Source: Thysanoteuthis rhombus | Taxonomy: Eukaryota > Mollusca > Cephalopoda > Oegopsida > Thysanoteuthidae | NCBI GenBank assembly: GCA_963457665.1 | Contig: OY735224.1 | Coordinates: 54,046,929-54,110,928, forward strand | Length of the DNA: 64,000 bases | Reading direction: 5' to 3' | Shown here: piece by piece, positions 34,101-48,978 of the stretch | How the letters are laid out: each line of letters opens with the position of its first letter | Position numbering within the stretch: the stretch's first letter is position 1 | Position numbers and translations under genes: made by a program | Notes under the pieces: model-generated | What the model saw: the letters and a program-made list of their open reading frames with translations, nothing else | What the model was told of the DNA's origin: nothing | Databases searched by the model: none

Positions 34101-37100
34101 CCAGCACATACATAAGTGAGCCGTCAAAAATGGTCTTTTGAATGTCATTTTTACCTATCGATTTTATGGCTTTTTCTGGCGTAGTTTGACGTGCTGATTG
34201 CAACAGTACCATTGGATCGGGTGGATTTGATGTATTTTTCGATTCAGCCCAATTTGATGAAAATAGCCGCTATTGGTCGAGAAGGCACTTCCAGCACATA
34301 CATAAGTGAGCCGTCAAAAATGGTCTTTTGAATGTCATTTTTACCTATCGATTTTTTGGCTTTTTCTGGCGTAGTTTGACGTGCTGATTGCAACAGTACC
34401 ATTGGATCGGGTGGATTTGATGTATTTTTCGATTCAGCCAAATTTGATGGAAATAGCCAATATTGGTCGAGAAGGCACTTCCAGCATATACATAAGTGAG
34501 CCGTCAAAAAAGGTCTTTTGAATGTCATTTTTACCTATTGATTTTATGGCTTTTTCTGACGTAGTTTGACGTGTTGATTGCAACAGTACCATTGGATCGG
34601 ATGGATTTGATGTATTTTTCGATTCAGCCCAATTTGATGAAAATAGCCGCTATTGGTCGAGAAGGCACTTCCAGCACATACATAAGTGAGCCGTCAAAAA
34701 TGGTCTTTTGAACGTCATTTTTACCTATCGATTTTTTGGCTTTTTCTGGCGTAGTTTGACGTGCTGATTGCAACAGTACCATTGGATCGGGTGGATTTGA
34801 TGTATTTTTCGATTCAGCCAAATTTGATGGAAATAGCCAATATTCGTCGAGAAGGCACTTCCAGCACATACATAAGTGAGCCGTCAAAAATGGTCTTTTG
34901 AATGTCATTTTTACCTGTTGATCTTATGGCTTTTTCTGTCGTAGTTTGACGTGCTGATTGCAACTGTACCATTACATCGGGTGGATTTGATGTATTTTTC
35001 AATTCAGCCCAATTTATGAAAATAGCCGCTATTGGTCGAGAAGGCACTTCCAGCACATACATAAGTGAGCCGTCAAAAATGGTCTTTTGAATGTCATTTT
35101 TACCTATCGATTTTATGGCTTTTTCTGGCGTAGTTTGACGTGCTGATTGCAACGGTACCATTGGATCGGGTGGATTTGATGTATTTTTCGATTCAGCCCA
35201 ATTTGATGTAAATAGCCGCTATTGGTCCAGAAGGCACTTCCAGCACATACATAAGTGAACTGTCACAAATGGTCTTTTGAATGTCATTTTTACCTATCGA
35301 TTTTATGGCTTTTTCTGGCGTAGTTTGACGTGCTGATTGCAACGGTACCATTGGATCGGGTGGATTTGATGTATTTTTCGATTCAGCCCAATTTGATGAA
35401 AATAGCCGCTATTGGTCGAGAAGGCACTTCCAGCACATACATAAGTGAGCCGTCAAAAATGGTCTTTTGAATGTCATTTTTACCTATCGATTTTATGGCT
35501 TTTTCTGGCGTAGTTTGACGTGCTGATTGCAACGGTACCATTGGATCGGGTGGATTTGACATATTTTTCGATTCAGCCCAATTTGATGAAAATAGCCGCT
35601 ATTGGTCGAGAAGGCACTTCCAGCACATACATAAGTGAGCCGTCAAAAATGGTCTTTTGAATGTCATTTTTACCTATCGATTTTATGGCTTTTCCTGGCG
35701 TAGTTTGACGTGCTGATTGCAACGGTACCATTGAATCGGGTGGATTCGATGTATTTTTCGATTCAGCCCAATTTGATGAAAATAGCCGCTATTGGTCGAG
35801 AAGGCACTTCCAGCACATACATAAGTGAGCCGTCAAAAATGGTCTTTTGAATGTCATTTGTACCTATCGATTTTATGGCTTTTCCTGGCGTAGTTTGACG
35901 TGCTGATTGCAACGGTACCATTGGATCGGGTGGATTTGATGTATTTTTCGATTGAGCCCAATTTAATGGAAAAAGCCAATATTTACCGGAAATGCATTTT
36001 TACTGCATACATAAGTGAGCCGTCAAAAATGGTCTTTTGAATGTCATTTTTACCTATCGATTTTATGGCTTTTTCTGGCGTAGTTTGACGTGCTGATTGC
36101 AACGGTACCATTGGATCGGGTGGATTTGATGTATTTTTCGATTCAGCCCAATTTGATGTAAATAGCCGCTATTGGTCGAGAAAGCACTTCCAGCACATTC
36201 ATAAGTGAGCCGTCAAAAATGGTCTTTTGAATGTCATTTTTACCTATCGATTTTATGGCTTTTTCTGGCGTAGTTTGACGTACTGATTGCAACGGTAGCA
36301 TTGGATCGGGTGGATTTGATGTATTTTTCGATTCAGCCCAATTTGATGAAAATAGCCAATATTGGTCGAGAAGGCACTTCCAGCATATACATAAGTGAGC
36401 CGTCAAAAATGGTCTTTTGAATGTCATTTTTACCTATCGATTTTATGGCTTTTTCTGGCGTAGTTTGACGTGCTGATTGCAACGGTACCATTGGATCGGG
36501 TGGATTTGATGTATTTTTCGATTTAGCCCAATTTGATGAAAATAGCCGCTATTGGTCGAGAAGGCACTTCCAGCACATACATAAGTGAGCCGTCAAAAGT
36601 GGTCTTTTGAATGTCATTTTTACTTATATATTTTATGGCTTTTTCTGGCGTAGTTTGACGTGCAGATTGCAACGGTACCATTGGATCGGGTGTATTTAAT
36701 GTATTTTTCGATTCAGCCCAATTTGATAGAAATAGCCAATATTGACAGAAAATGCATTTTTACCGCATACATAAGTGAGCCATCAAAAATGGTCTTTTGA
36801 ATGTCATTTTTACCTATCGATTTTATGGCTTTTTCTGGCGTAGTTTGACGTGCTGATTGCAACGGTACCATTGGATCGGGTGGATTTGATGTATTTTTCG
36901 ATTCAGCACAATTTGATGAAAATAGCCGCTATTGGTCGAGAAGGCACTTCCAGCACATACATAAGTGAGCCGTCAAAAATGGTCTTTTGAATGTCATTTT
37001 TACCTATCGATTTTATGGCTTTTTCTGGCGTAGTTTGACGTGCTGATTGAAACGGTACCATTGGATCGGGTGGATTTGATGTATTTTTCTATTCAGCCAA

Positions 37101-40100
37101 ATTTGATGGAAATAGCCAATATTGGTCGAGAAGGCACTTCCAGCATATACATAAGTGAGCCGTCAAAAATGGTCTTTTGAATGTCATTTTTACCTATCGA
37201 TTTTTTGGCTTTTTCTGGCGTAGTTTGACGTGCTGATTGCAACAGTACCATTGGATCGGGTGGATTTGATGTATTTTTCGATTCAGCACAATTTGATGAA
37301 AATAGCCGCTATTGGTCGAGAAGGCACTTCCAGCACATACATAAGTGAGCCGTCAAAAATGGTCTTTTGAATGTCATTTTTACCTATCGATTTTATGGCT
37401 TTTTCTGGCGTAGTTTGACGTGCTGATTGCAACAGTACCATTGGATCGGGTGGATTTGATGTATTTTTCGATTCAGCCCAATTTGATGAAAATAGCCGCT
37501 ATTGGTCGAGAAGGCACTTCCAGCACATACATAAGTGAGCCGTCAAAAATGGTCTTTTGAATGTCATTTTTACCTATCGATTTTTTGGCTTTTTCTGGCG
37601 TAGTTTGACGTGCTGATTGCAACAGTACCATTGGATCGGGTGGATTTGATGTATTTTTCGATTCAGCCAAATTTGATGGAAATAGCCAATATTGGTCGAG
37701 AAGGCACTTCCAGCATATACATAAGTGAGCCGTCAAAAAAGGTCTTTTGAATGTCATTTTTACCTATTGATTTTATGGCTTTTTCTGGCGTAGTTTGACG
37801 TGTTGATTGCAACAGTACCATTGGATCGGATGGATTTGATGTATTTTTCGATTCAGCCCAATTTGATGAAAATAGCCGCTATTGGTCGAGAAGGCACTTC
37901 CAGCACATACATAAGTGAGCCGTCAAAAATGGTCTTTTGAACGTCATTTTTACCTATCGATTTTTTGGCTTTTTCTGGCGTAGTTTGACGTGCTGATTGC
38001 AACAGTACCATTGGATCGGGTGGATTTGATGTATTTTTCGATTCAGCCAAATTTGATGGAAATAGCCAATATTCGTCGAGAAGGCACTTCCAGCACATAC
38101 ATAAGTGAGCCGTCAAAAATGGTCTTTTGAATGTCATTTTTACCTGTTGATCTTATGGCTTTTTCTGTCGTAGTTTGACGTGCTGATTGCAACTGTACCA
38201 TTACATCGGGTGGATTTGATGTATTTTTCAATTCAGCCCAATTTATGAAAATAGCCGCTATTGGTCGAGAAGGCACTTCCAGCACATACATAAGTGAGCC
38301 GTCAAAAATGGTCTTTTGAATGTCATTTTTACCTATCGATTTTATGGCTTTTTCTGGCGTAGTTTGACGTGCTGATTGCAACGGTACCATTGGATCGGGT
38401 GGATTTGATGTATTTTTCGATTCAGCCCAATTTGATGTAAATAGCCGCTATTGGTCCAGAAGGCACTTCCAGCACATACATAAGTGAACTGTCACAAATG
38501 GTCTTTTGAATGTCATTTTTACCTATCGATTTTATGGCTTTTTCTGGCGTAGTTTGACGTGCTGATTGCAACGGTACCATTGGATCGGGTGGATTTGATG
38601 TATTTTTCGATTCAGCCCAATTTGATGAAAATAGCCGCTATTGGTCGAGAAGGCACTTCCAGCACATACATAAGTGAGCCGTCAAAAATGGTCTTTTGAA
38701 TGTCATTTTTACCTATCGATTTTATGGCTTTTCCTGGCGTAGTTTGACGTGCTGATTGCAACGGTACCATTGGATCGGGTGGATTTGACATATTTTTCGA
38801 TTCAGCCCAATTTGATGAAAATAGCCGCTATTGGTCGAGAAGGCACTTCCAGCACATACATAAGTGAGCCGTCAAAAATGGTCTCTTGAATGTCATTTTT
38901 ACCTATCGATTTTATGGCTTTTCCTGGCGTAGTTTGACGTGCTGATTGCAACGGTACCATTGAATCGGGTGGATTCGATGTATTTTTCGATTCAGCCCAA
39001 TTTGATGAAAATAGCCGCTATTGGTCGAGAAGGCACTTCCAGCACATACATAAGTGAGCCGTCAAAAATGGTCTTTTGAATGTCATTTGTACCTATCGAT
39101 TTTATGGCTTTTCCTGGCGTAGTTTGACGTGCTGATTGCAACGGTACCATTGGATCGGGTGGATTTGATGTATTTTTCGATTGAGCCCAATTTAATGGAA
39201 AAAGCCAATATTTACCGGAAATGCATTTTTACTGCATACATAAGTGAGCCGTCAAAAATGGTCTTTTGAATGTCATTTTTACCTATCGATTTTATGGCTT
39301 TTTCTGGCGTAGTTTGACGTGCTGATTGCAACGGTACCATTGGATCGGGTGGATTTGATGTATTTTTCGATTCAGCCCAATTTGATGTAAATAGCCGCTA
39401 TTGGTCGAGAAAGCACTTCCAGCACATACATAAGTGAGCCGTCAAAAATGGTCTTTTGAATGTCATTTTTACCTATCGATTTTATGGCTTTTTCTGGCGT
39501 AGTTTGACGTACTGATTGCAACGGTAGCATTGGATCGGGTGGATTTGATGTATTTTTCGATTCAGCCCAATTTGATGAAAATAGCCGCTATTGGTCGAGA
39601 AGGCACTTCCAGCACATACATAAGTGAGCCGTCAAAAATGGTCTTTTGAATGTCATTTTTACCTATCGATTTTATGGCTTTTTCTGGCGTAGTTTGACGC
39701 GCTGAATGCAACGGTACCATTGGATCGGGTGGTTTTGATGTATTTTTCGATTCAGCCCAATTTGATGGAAATAGCCAATATTGACCGAAAAGGCATTTTT
39801 ACTGCGAACATAAGTGAGCCGTCAAAAATGGTCTTTAGAATGTCATTTTTACCATTCGATTTTATGGCTTTTTCTTGCGTAGTTTGACGTGCTGATTGCA
39901 ACGGTACCATTGGATCGGGTGGATTTGATGTATTTTTCGATTCAGCCCAATTTGATGTAAATAGCCGCTATTGGTCCAGAAGGCACTTCCAGCACATACA
40001 TAAGTGAACTGTCACAAATGGTCTTTTGAATGTCATTTTTACCTATCTATTTTATGGCTTTTTCTGGCGTAGTTTGACGTGCTGATTGCAACGGTACCAT

Positions 40101-43100
40101 TGGATCGGGTGGATTTGATGTATTTTTCGATTCAGCCCAATTTGATGGAAATAGCCAATATTGACCGAAAATGAATTTTTACCCCATACATAAGTGAGCT
40201 GTCAAAAATGGTCTTTTGAATGTCAATTTTACCTATCGATTTAATGGCTTTTTCTGGCGTAGTTTGACGTGCTGATTTCAACGGTACCATTGGATCGGGT
40301 GGATTTGATGTATTTTTCGATTCAGCCCAATTTGATGGAAATAGCCAATATTGACCGAAAATGCATTTTGACCGCATACATAAGTGAGCCGTCAAAAATG
40401 GTCTTTTGAATGTCATTTTTACCTATCGATTTTATGGCTTTTTCTGGCGTAGTTTGACGTGCTGATTGCAACGGTACCATTGGATTGCGTGGATTTGATA
40501 TATTTTTCGATTCAGCCCAATTTGATGGAAATAGCCGCTATTGGTCGAGAAGGCACTTCCAGCACATACATAAGTTAGCCATAAAAAATGGTCTTTTGAA
40601 TGTCATTTTTACCTATCGATTTTATGGCTTTTTCTGGCGTAGTTTGACGTGATGATTGCAACGGTACCATTGGATCGGGTGGATTTGATGTATTTTTCGA
40701 TTCAGCCCAATTCGATGGAAATAGCCTATATGGACCAAGAAAGCATTTTTACCGCATACATAAGTGAGCCGTCAAAAATGGTCTTTTGAATGTCATTTTG
40801 ACCTATCGATTTTATGGCTTTTTCTGGCGTAGTTTGACGTGCTGATTGCAACAGTACCATTGGATCGGGTGGATTTGATGTATTTCTCGATTCAGCACAA
40901 TTTGATGGAAATAGCCAATATTGACCGAAAATGCATTTTTACTGCATACATAAGTGAGCCTTCAAAAATGGTCTTTTGAATGTCATTTTTACCTATCGAT
41001 TTTATGGCTTTTTCTGGCGTAGTTTGACGTGCTGATTGCAACGGTACCATTGGATCGGGTGGATTTGATGTATTTTTCGATTCAGCCCAATTTGATGAAA
41101 ATAGCCAATATTGACCGAAAATGCATTTTTACCGCATACATAAGTGAGCTGTCAAAAATGGTCTTTTGAATGTCATTTTTACCTATCGATTTTATGGCTT
41201 TTTCTGGCGTAGTTTGACGTGCTGATTGCAACGGTACCATTGGATCGGGTTGATTTGATGTATTTTTGATTCAGCCAAATTTGATGAAAATAGCCGCTAT
41301 TGGTAGAGAGGGCACTTCTAGCACATACATAAGTGAGCCGTCAAAAATGGTCTTTTGAATGTCATTTTTACCTATCGATTTTATGGTTTTTTTGGCTTGT
41401 TTGACGTGCTGATTGCAACGGTACCATTGCATCGGGTGGATTTGATGTATTTTTCGATTCAGCCCAATTTGATGAAAATAGCCAATATTGACCGAAAATG
41501 CATTTTTACCGCATACATAAGTGAGCTGTCAAAAATGGTCTTTTGAATGTAATTTTTACCTATCGATTTTATGGCTTTTTCTGGCGTAGTTTGACGTGCT
41601 GATTGCAACGGTAACATTGGATCGGGTGGATTTGATGTATTTTTGATTCAGCCAAATTTGATAAAAATAGCCGCTATTGGTAGAGAGGGCACTTCTAGCA
41701 CATACATAAGTGAGCCGTCAAAAATGGTCTTTTGAATGTCATTTTTACCTATCGATTTTATGGCTTTTTCTAGCGTAGTTTGACGTGCTGATTGCGACAG
41801 TACCATTGGATCGGGTGGATTTGATGTATTTTTTGATTAAGCCCAATTTGATGAAAATAGCTGCTATTGGTCGAGAAGGCACTTCCAGCACACACATCAG
41901 TGAGCCGTCAAAAATGGTCTTTTGAATGTCATTTTTACCTATCGATTTTATGGCTTTTTCTGGCGTAGTTTGACGTGCTGATTGCAACGGTACCATTGGA
42001 TCGGGTGGATTTGATGTATTTTTCGATTCAGCCCAATTTGATGGAAATAGCAAATATTGACCGAAAATGCATTTTTACCGCATAAATAAGTGAGCCGTCA
42101 AAAATGGTCTTTTGAATGTCATTTTTACCTATCGATTTTATGGCTTTTTCTGGCGTACTTTGACGTGCTGCTTGCAACGTTACCATTGGATCGGGTGGAT
42201 TTGATGTATTTTTCGATTCAGCTCAATTTGAGGAAAATAGCTGCTATAGGTCGAGAAGGCACTTCCAGCACATACATAAGTGAGCCGTCAAAAATGCTCT
42301 TTTGAATGTCATTTTTACCTATAGATTTTATGGCTTTTTCTGGCGTAGTTTGACGTGCTGATTGCAACGGTACCATTGGATTGGGTGGATTTGATGTATT
42401 TTTCGATTCAGCCCAATTTGATGGAAATAGCCAATATTGACCGAAAATGCATTTTCACCGCATACATAAGTGAGCCGTCAAAAATGGTCTCTTGAATGTC
42501 ATTTTTACCTATCGATTTTATGGCTTTTTCTGGCGAAGTTTGACGTGCTGATTGCAACGGTACCATTGGATCGGGTGGATTTGATGTATTTTTCGATTCA
42601 GCCCAATTTGATGAAAATAGCTGCTATTGGTCGAGAAGGCACTTCCAGCACATACATAAGTGAGCCGTCAAAAATGGTCTTTTGAATGTCATTTATACCT
42701 ATCGATTTTATGGTTTTTTCTGGCGTAGTTTGACGTGCTGATTGCAACGGTTCCATTGGATCGGGTGGATTCGATGTATTTTTCGATTCAGCCCAATTTG
42801 ATGAAAATAGCCAATATTGACTGAAAATGCATTTTTACTGCATATATATGTGAGCTGTCAAAAATAGTCTTTTGAATGTCATTTTTACCTATCGATTTTA
42901 TGGCTTTTTCTGGCGTAGTTTGACGTGCTGATTGCAACGGTACCATTGGATTGGGTGGATTTGATGTATTTTTGATTCAGCCAAATTTGATGAAAATAGC
43001 CACTATTGGTGGAGAAGGCACTTCCAGCACATACATACGTGAACCGTCAAAAATAGTCTTTTGAATGTCATTTTTACCTATCGATTTTATGGCTTTTTCT

Positions 43101-46100
43101 GGTGTAGTTTGACGTGCTGATTGCAACGGTACCATTGGATCGGATGGATTTGATGTATTTTTCGATTCAGCCCAATTTGATGGAAATAGCCAATATTGAC
43201 CGAAAATGCATTTTTACTGCATACATAAGTGAGCCATCAGAAATGGTCTTTTGAATGTCATTTTTACCTATCGATTTTATGGCTTTTTCTGGCGTATTTT
43301 GACGTGCTGATTGCAACGGTACCATTGGATCGGGTGGATTTGATGTATTTTTTGATTCAGCCCAATTTGATGGAAATAGCCAATATTGACCGAAAATGCA
43401 TTTTCACTGCATACATAAGTGAGCCGTCAAAAATGGTCTTTTGAATGTCATTTTTACCTATCGATTTTATGGCTTTTTCTGGCGAAGTTTGACGTGCTGA
43501 TTGCAACGGTACCATTGGATTGGTTGGATTTGATGTATTTTTCGATTTCGCCCAATTTGATGAAAATAGCCAATATTGGTCGAGAAGGCACTTCCAGCAC
43601 ATACATAAGTAAGCCGTCAAAAATGGTCTTTTGAATGTCATTTTTACCTATCGATTTTATGGCTTTTTCTGGCGTAGTTTGACGTGCTGATTGCAACGGT
43701 GCCATTGGATCGGGTGGATTTGATGTGTTTTTCGATCCAGCCCAATTTGATGAAAATAGCCACTATTGGTCGAGAAGGCACTTCCAGCACATACATAAGT
43801 TAGCTGTCAAAAATGGTCTTTTGAATGTCATTTTTACCTATCGAATTTATGGCTTTTTCTAGCGTAGTTTGACGTGCTGATTGCAACGGTACCATTGGAT
43901 CGGGTGGATTTGATGTATTTTCCGATTCAGCCCAATTTGATGGAAATAGCCAATATTGACCGAAAAATCAATTTTACTGCATAAATAAGTGAGCCATCAA
44001 AAATGGTCTTTTGAATGTCATTTTTACCCATCGATTTTATGGCTTTTTCTGGCGTAGTTTGACGTGCTGATTGCAACGGTACCATTGGATCGGGTGGATT
44101 TGATGTATTTTTCGACTCATCCCAATTTGATGGAAATAGCCAATATTAACCGAAAATGCATTTTTACCGCATACATGAGTGAGCCGTCAAAAATGGTCTT
44201 TTGAATGTCATTTTTACCTATCGATTTTATGGCTTTTTCTGGCGTAGTTTGACGTGCTGATTGCAACGGTACAATTGGATCGGGTGGATTTGATGTATTC
44301 TTCGATCCAGCCCAATTTGATGGAAATAGCCAATTTTGACCGAAAATGCATTTTTACCGCATACATATGTGAACCGTCAAAAATGGTCTTTTGAATGTCA
44401 TTTTTACCTATCGATTTTATGGCTTTTTCTTGCGTAGTTTGACGTGCTGATTGCAACGGTACCATTGGATCGGGTGGATTTGATGTATTTTTCGATTCAG
44501 CTGAATTTGATGAAAATAGCCGCTAATTGTCAAGATGGCACTTCCAGCACATACATAAGTGAGCCGTCAAAAATGGTCTTTTGAATGTCATTTTTACCTA
44601 TTGATTTTATGGCTTTTTCTGGCGTAGTTTGACGTGCTGATTGCAACGGTACCATTGGATCGGGTGGATTTGATGTATTTTTCGACTAAGCCCAATTTGA
44701 TGGAAAAAGCCGCTATTGGTCGGGAAGGCACTTACATAAGGGAGCCATCAAAAATGGTCTTTTGAATGTCATTTTCACCTATCGATTTTATGGCTTTTTC
44801 TGGTGTAGTTTGACGTGCTGATTGCATCGGTACCATTGGATCGGGTGGATTTGATGTATTTTTCGACTAAGCCCAATTTAATTGAAAAAGTCAATATTGA
44901 CCGAAAATGCATTTCTACCGCACACATCAATAAGCCGTCAAAAATGGTCTTTTGAATGTCATTTTTACCTATCGATTTTATGGCTTTTTCTGGCGTAGTT
45001 TGACGTGCAGATTGCAACGGTACCATTGGATCGGGTGGATTTGATGTATTTTTCGACTCAGCCCAATTTGATGGAAAAAGCTGCTATTGGTCGAGAAGGC
45101 ACTTCCATAAGGGAGCCATCAAAAATGGTCTTTTGAATGTCATTTTTACCTATCGATTTTATGGCTTTTTCTGGCGTAGTTTGACGTGCTGATTGCAACG
45201 GTACCATTGGATAGGGTGGATTTGATGTATTTTTCGACTCAGCCCAATTTGATGGAAAAAGCCGCTATTGGTCGAGAAGGCACTTCCATTAGGGAGCCAT
45301 CAAAAATGGTCTTTTGAATGTCATTTTTACCTATCGATTTTATGGCTTTTTCTGGCGTAGTTTGACGTGCTGATTGCAACGGTACCATTGGATCGGGTGG
45401 ATTTGATGTATTTTTCGATTCAGCCCAATTTGATGAAAATAGCCGCTATTGGTCGAGAAGGCACTTCCAGCACATACATAAGTGAGCCGTCAAAAATGGT
45501 CTTTTGAATGTCATTTTTACCTATCGATTTTATGGCTTTTTCTGGCGTAGTTTGACGTGCTGATTGCAACGGTACCATTGGATCGGATGGATTTGATTTA
45601 TTTTTCGACTCAGCCCAATTTGATGGAAATAGCCTATATGGACCGAGAAGGCATTTTTACTGCACACATAAGTGAGCCGTCAAAAATGGTCTTTTGAATG
45701 TCATTTTTACCTATCGATTTTATGAATTTTTCTGGCGTAGTTGGACGTGCTGATTGCAACGGTACCATTGGATCGGGTGGATTTGATGTATTTTTCGATT
45801 CAGCTCAATTTGATGGAAATAGCCAATATTGACCAAGAAAGGAATTTTTACTGCATATATAAGTGAGCCATCAAAAATGGTCTTTTGAATGTCATTTTTA
45901 CCTATCGATTTTATGGCTTTTTCTGGCATAGTTTGACCTGCTGATCGCAACGGTACCATTGGATCGGGTGGATTTGATGTATTTTTTGATTCAGCCCAAT
46001 TTGATGGAAATAGCCAATATTGACCGAAAAATCAATTTTACCGCATATATAAGTGAGCCGTCAAAAATGGTTTTTTGAATTTCATTTTTACCTATCGATT

Positions 46101-47619
46101 TTATGGCTTTTTCTGGCGTAGTTTGACGTGCTGATTGCAACGGTAGCATTGGATCGGGTGGATTTGATGTATTTTTCGATTCAGCCCAATTTGATGGAAA
46201 TAACAAATATTGACCTAATATGCATTTTTACTGCATACATAAGTGAGCCGTCAAAAATGGTGTTTTGACTGTCATTTTTACCTATCGATTTTATGGCTTT
46301 TTCTGGCGTAGTTTGACGTGCATATTGCGACGGTACCATTGGATCGGGTGGATTTGATGTATTTTTCGATTCAGCCCAATTTGATTGAAATAGCCAATAT
46401 TGGTCGAGAACGCACTTCCAGCACATACATAAGTGAGCCGTCAAAAATGGTCTTTTGAATGTCATTTTTACCTATCAATTTTATGGCTTTTTCTGGCGTA
46501 GTTTGACGTGCTGATTGCAACAGTACCATTGGATCGGGTGGATTTGATGTATTTTTCGATTCAGCCCAATTCGATGGAAATAGCCAATATTGACCAAAAA
46601 TGCATTTTTACTGCATACATAAGTGAGCCGTCAAAAATGGTCTTTTGAATGTCATTTTGACCTATCGATTTTATGGCTTTTTCTGGCGTAGTTTGACGTG
46701 CTGATTGCAACGGGTCATTGGATTGAGTGGATTTGATGTATTTTTTTGATTCAGCCCAATTTGAAAGGAATAGCCAATATTGACAAAAAATGCATTTTTA
46801 CTGCAAGCTGAGCTGTCAAAAATGGTCTTCTGAATGTCATTTTTACCTATCGATTCTATGGCTTTTTCTGGCATAGTTTGAAGTGCAGATTGCAACGGTA
46901 CCATTAGATTGGGTGGATTTTATGTATTTTTTGATCCAGCCTAATTTGATGAAAATAGCCGGTATTGGTCGAGAAGTCACTCCAGCACATACATAAGTGA
47001 GCCGTCACAAATGGTCTTTTGAATGTCATTTTTACCTATCGATTTTATGGCTCTTTCTGGCGTAGTTTGACGTGCTGATTGCAACGGTACCATAAGATCG
47101 GGTGGATTTGATGTACTTCTCGATTCAGCCCAATCTGATGGAAATACCCAATATTGACCGAAAATGCATTTTTACCGCACACATCAGTAAGCCGTCAAAA
47201 ATGGTCTTTTGAATGTCATTTTTACCTATCGATTTTATGGCTTTTTCTGGCGTAGTTTGACGTGCTGATTGTAACGGTACCATTGGATTGGGTGGATTTG
47301 ATGTATTTTTTTGATCCAGCCCAATTTGATGAAAATTGCCACTATTGGTCGAGAAGGCACTTCCAGCACATACATAAGTGAGCCGTCAAAAATGGTCTTT
47401 TGAATGTCATTTTTACCTATCGATTTTATGGCCTTTTCTGGCGTAATTTGACTTGCTGATTGCAACGGGTCATTGGATCTAGTGGATTTTGTGTATTTTT
47501 TTGATTCAGCCCAATTTGAAAGAAATAGCCAATATTGACTGAAAATTCATTTTACCACATACATAAGTGAGCTGTCAAAAATGGTCTTTTGAATGTCATT
47601 TTTGCCTATTGATTTCATG
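31104..47619 (+). repeat. Satellite block 3, about 87 monomers, types A and B
   Basis: 31104 to about 33798 follows satellite block 2 monomer by monomer (offset 18,978), including shared private changes. After that the two blocks differ: block 3 stays with 190-bp B and A monomers and does not enter the long C-type stretch. A 3.2-kb tandem duplication lies inside. From 43357 to the end it repeats window positions 1-4263. No gene seen. Confidence 0.95.
33240..39697 (+). repeat. Tandem duplication of 17 monomers (3,229-bp unit)
   Basis: Two adjacent copies, about 33240-36468 and 36469-39697, share the same order of private variants: CGATTTAGCCC (33290/36519), TTTTACTTATATATTTT, TCTATTCAGCCAAATTTG, a one-base-short AATTTATGAAAAT monomer and AACTGTACCATTACATCGG. 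Only a few substitutions separate them, for example TTCTGAC at 34555 against TTCTGGC in the second copy. Confidence 0.88.
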
Positions 47620-48978
47620 GCGGCGGCCCGAAACGCGTAGCACGTGAGGCAGAGATAGGTTGCTCGCTCGATCGATCGATGGAGCTGGTGTTATTAGGTT
47701 TTTGTAAGGCCCACGTAGCATGGCTGGGACGGTTATTGGTGAGGGGTGTCCGTAGTGTCCGTCCCAGGGCGTGGATGTTGGCTTTGTGGGTGGCCTTAGG
47801 ACAGCCTGATAAGTGTGAGTGGATCTCTGGCCCACGTGGTAGGCGTTTGGGATGGGTATGCAGTCGGGACACGGAGGGTGGTGGCACTCGTCTGTTGCAT
47901 TGCTCCGCTGTGCAAGATGTTGGGGAGCACGGAGTTTCTGGATTGGAGAATTCCAAAAGGTCCATAAGAATGGTTATAGAAAAAAGTGAGTTGAAAGGCT
48001 AGGTTGATCTGAGTGATTTTCTCTATTTTTTGGTCCACACAGCGTGTGGAGTGACGCTTCTTACGGGTCGAGGAGCATGGCATGGGTTTGACTGAATATT
48101 TTCAGACAAGTCTGGATGCGCCGCAAGTGAACAATACGCAATATAGAAGTGGGAGCGGCGAACAGCAATCAGTCAAGGTGAGTAGCAAGCTAGCCGGCTT
48201 AAGAGGCCCCAGACTCGGTGAAAGGGCTAACCACCCCACTGGGTGATTGGAGAACCGTACGACGGGCGAAAGTGGAAGATAAAGACGGAAAGGCAAACCA
48301 GAGGATCACGAGGACAGCGGCGGCATCCTCGGACCGGCTGCCAGCAAGTGACGGAGCAATAGTATATATCAGTGCTACGACCAACAGTTTGTGCTGGGTG
48401 GTCATCAACCTGTGCACGGGTCAACATACGACGCTGGGGACCTGTAAACATAGAAGAAAACTTTGGACACTTTTGGTTGAAGCTCCTAGACGCCAGGCGA
48501 GAAATAACACGGGACAGACGGCGAACAGAGGCGTGACGAGAAGAGGAAGACTCAGCTTACGCCCTAGTCTTAAACCTGAGAAGAGAGCAGGTGCCACAGG
48601 ATCACGATGGGAAGCCCAGACACGAGGAGACGGCGGGCCGACGACGACGACGAAGAGATCGTAGGTATACATTTGTTTATAATTACGTTTGCCACCCGAA
48701 GCAGAGATTATGCTAAACAAGTCACGATATCCAGTGATCTCTCTTCCTCTCTCTCTCTCTCGTAGCCCAGCAGAGCATGAGGATGGACGCAAAGAGAGGG
48801 CAGCGGTTGGCTACCTACACGCCGGGACCACTAGCTGGCATAAGTACCAGTCGATGTTTACGTTCGAAATCAACAGAGTAACCGTTTGGGAAGGAACGAT
48901 ACGAAGAGACGACGAGCGGACGACGAGCCGACGAGATCGTAGTTGTCCTTTTGTTTACAATTACGTTTGCCACCCGAA
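47620..48978 (+). repeat. Modules O' and N, copy 3
   Basis: Equivalent to 4264-5622, with the same truncated left junction to satellite. Mini-intron-like segment at 47986-48042; TC tract at 48738-48761. Confidence 0.7.
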
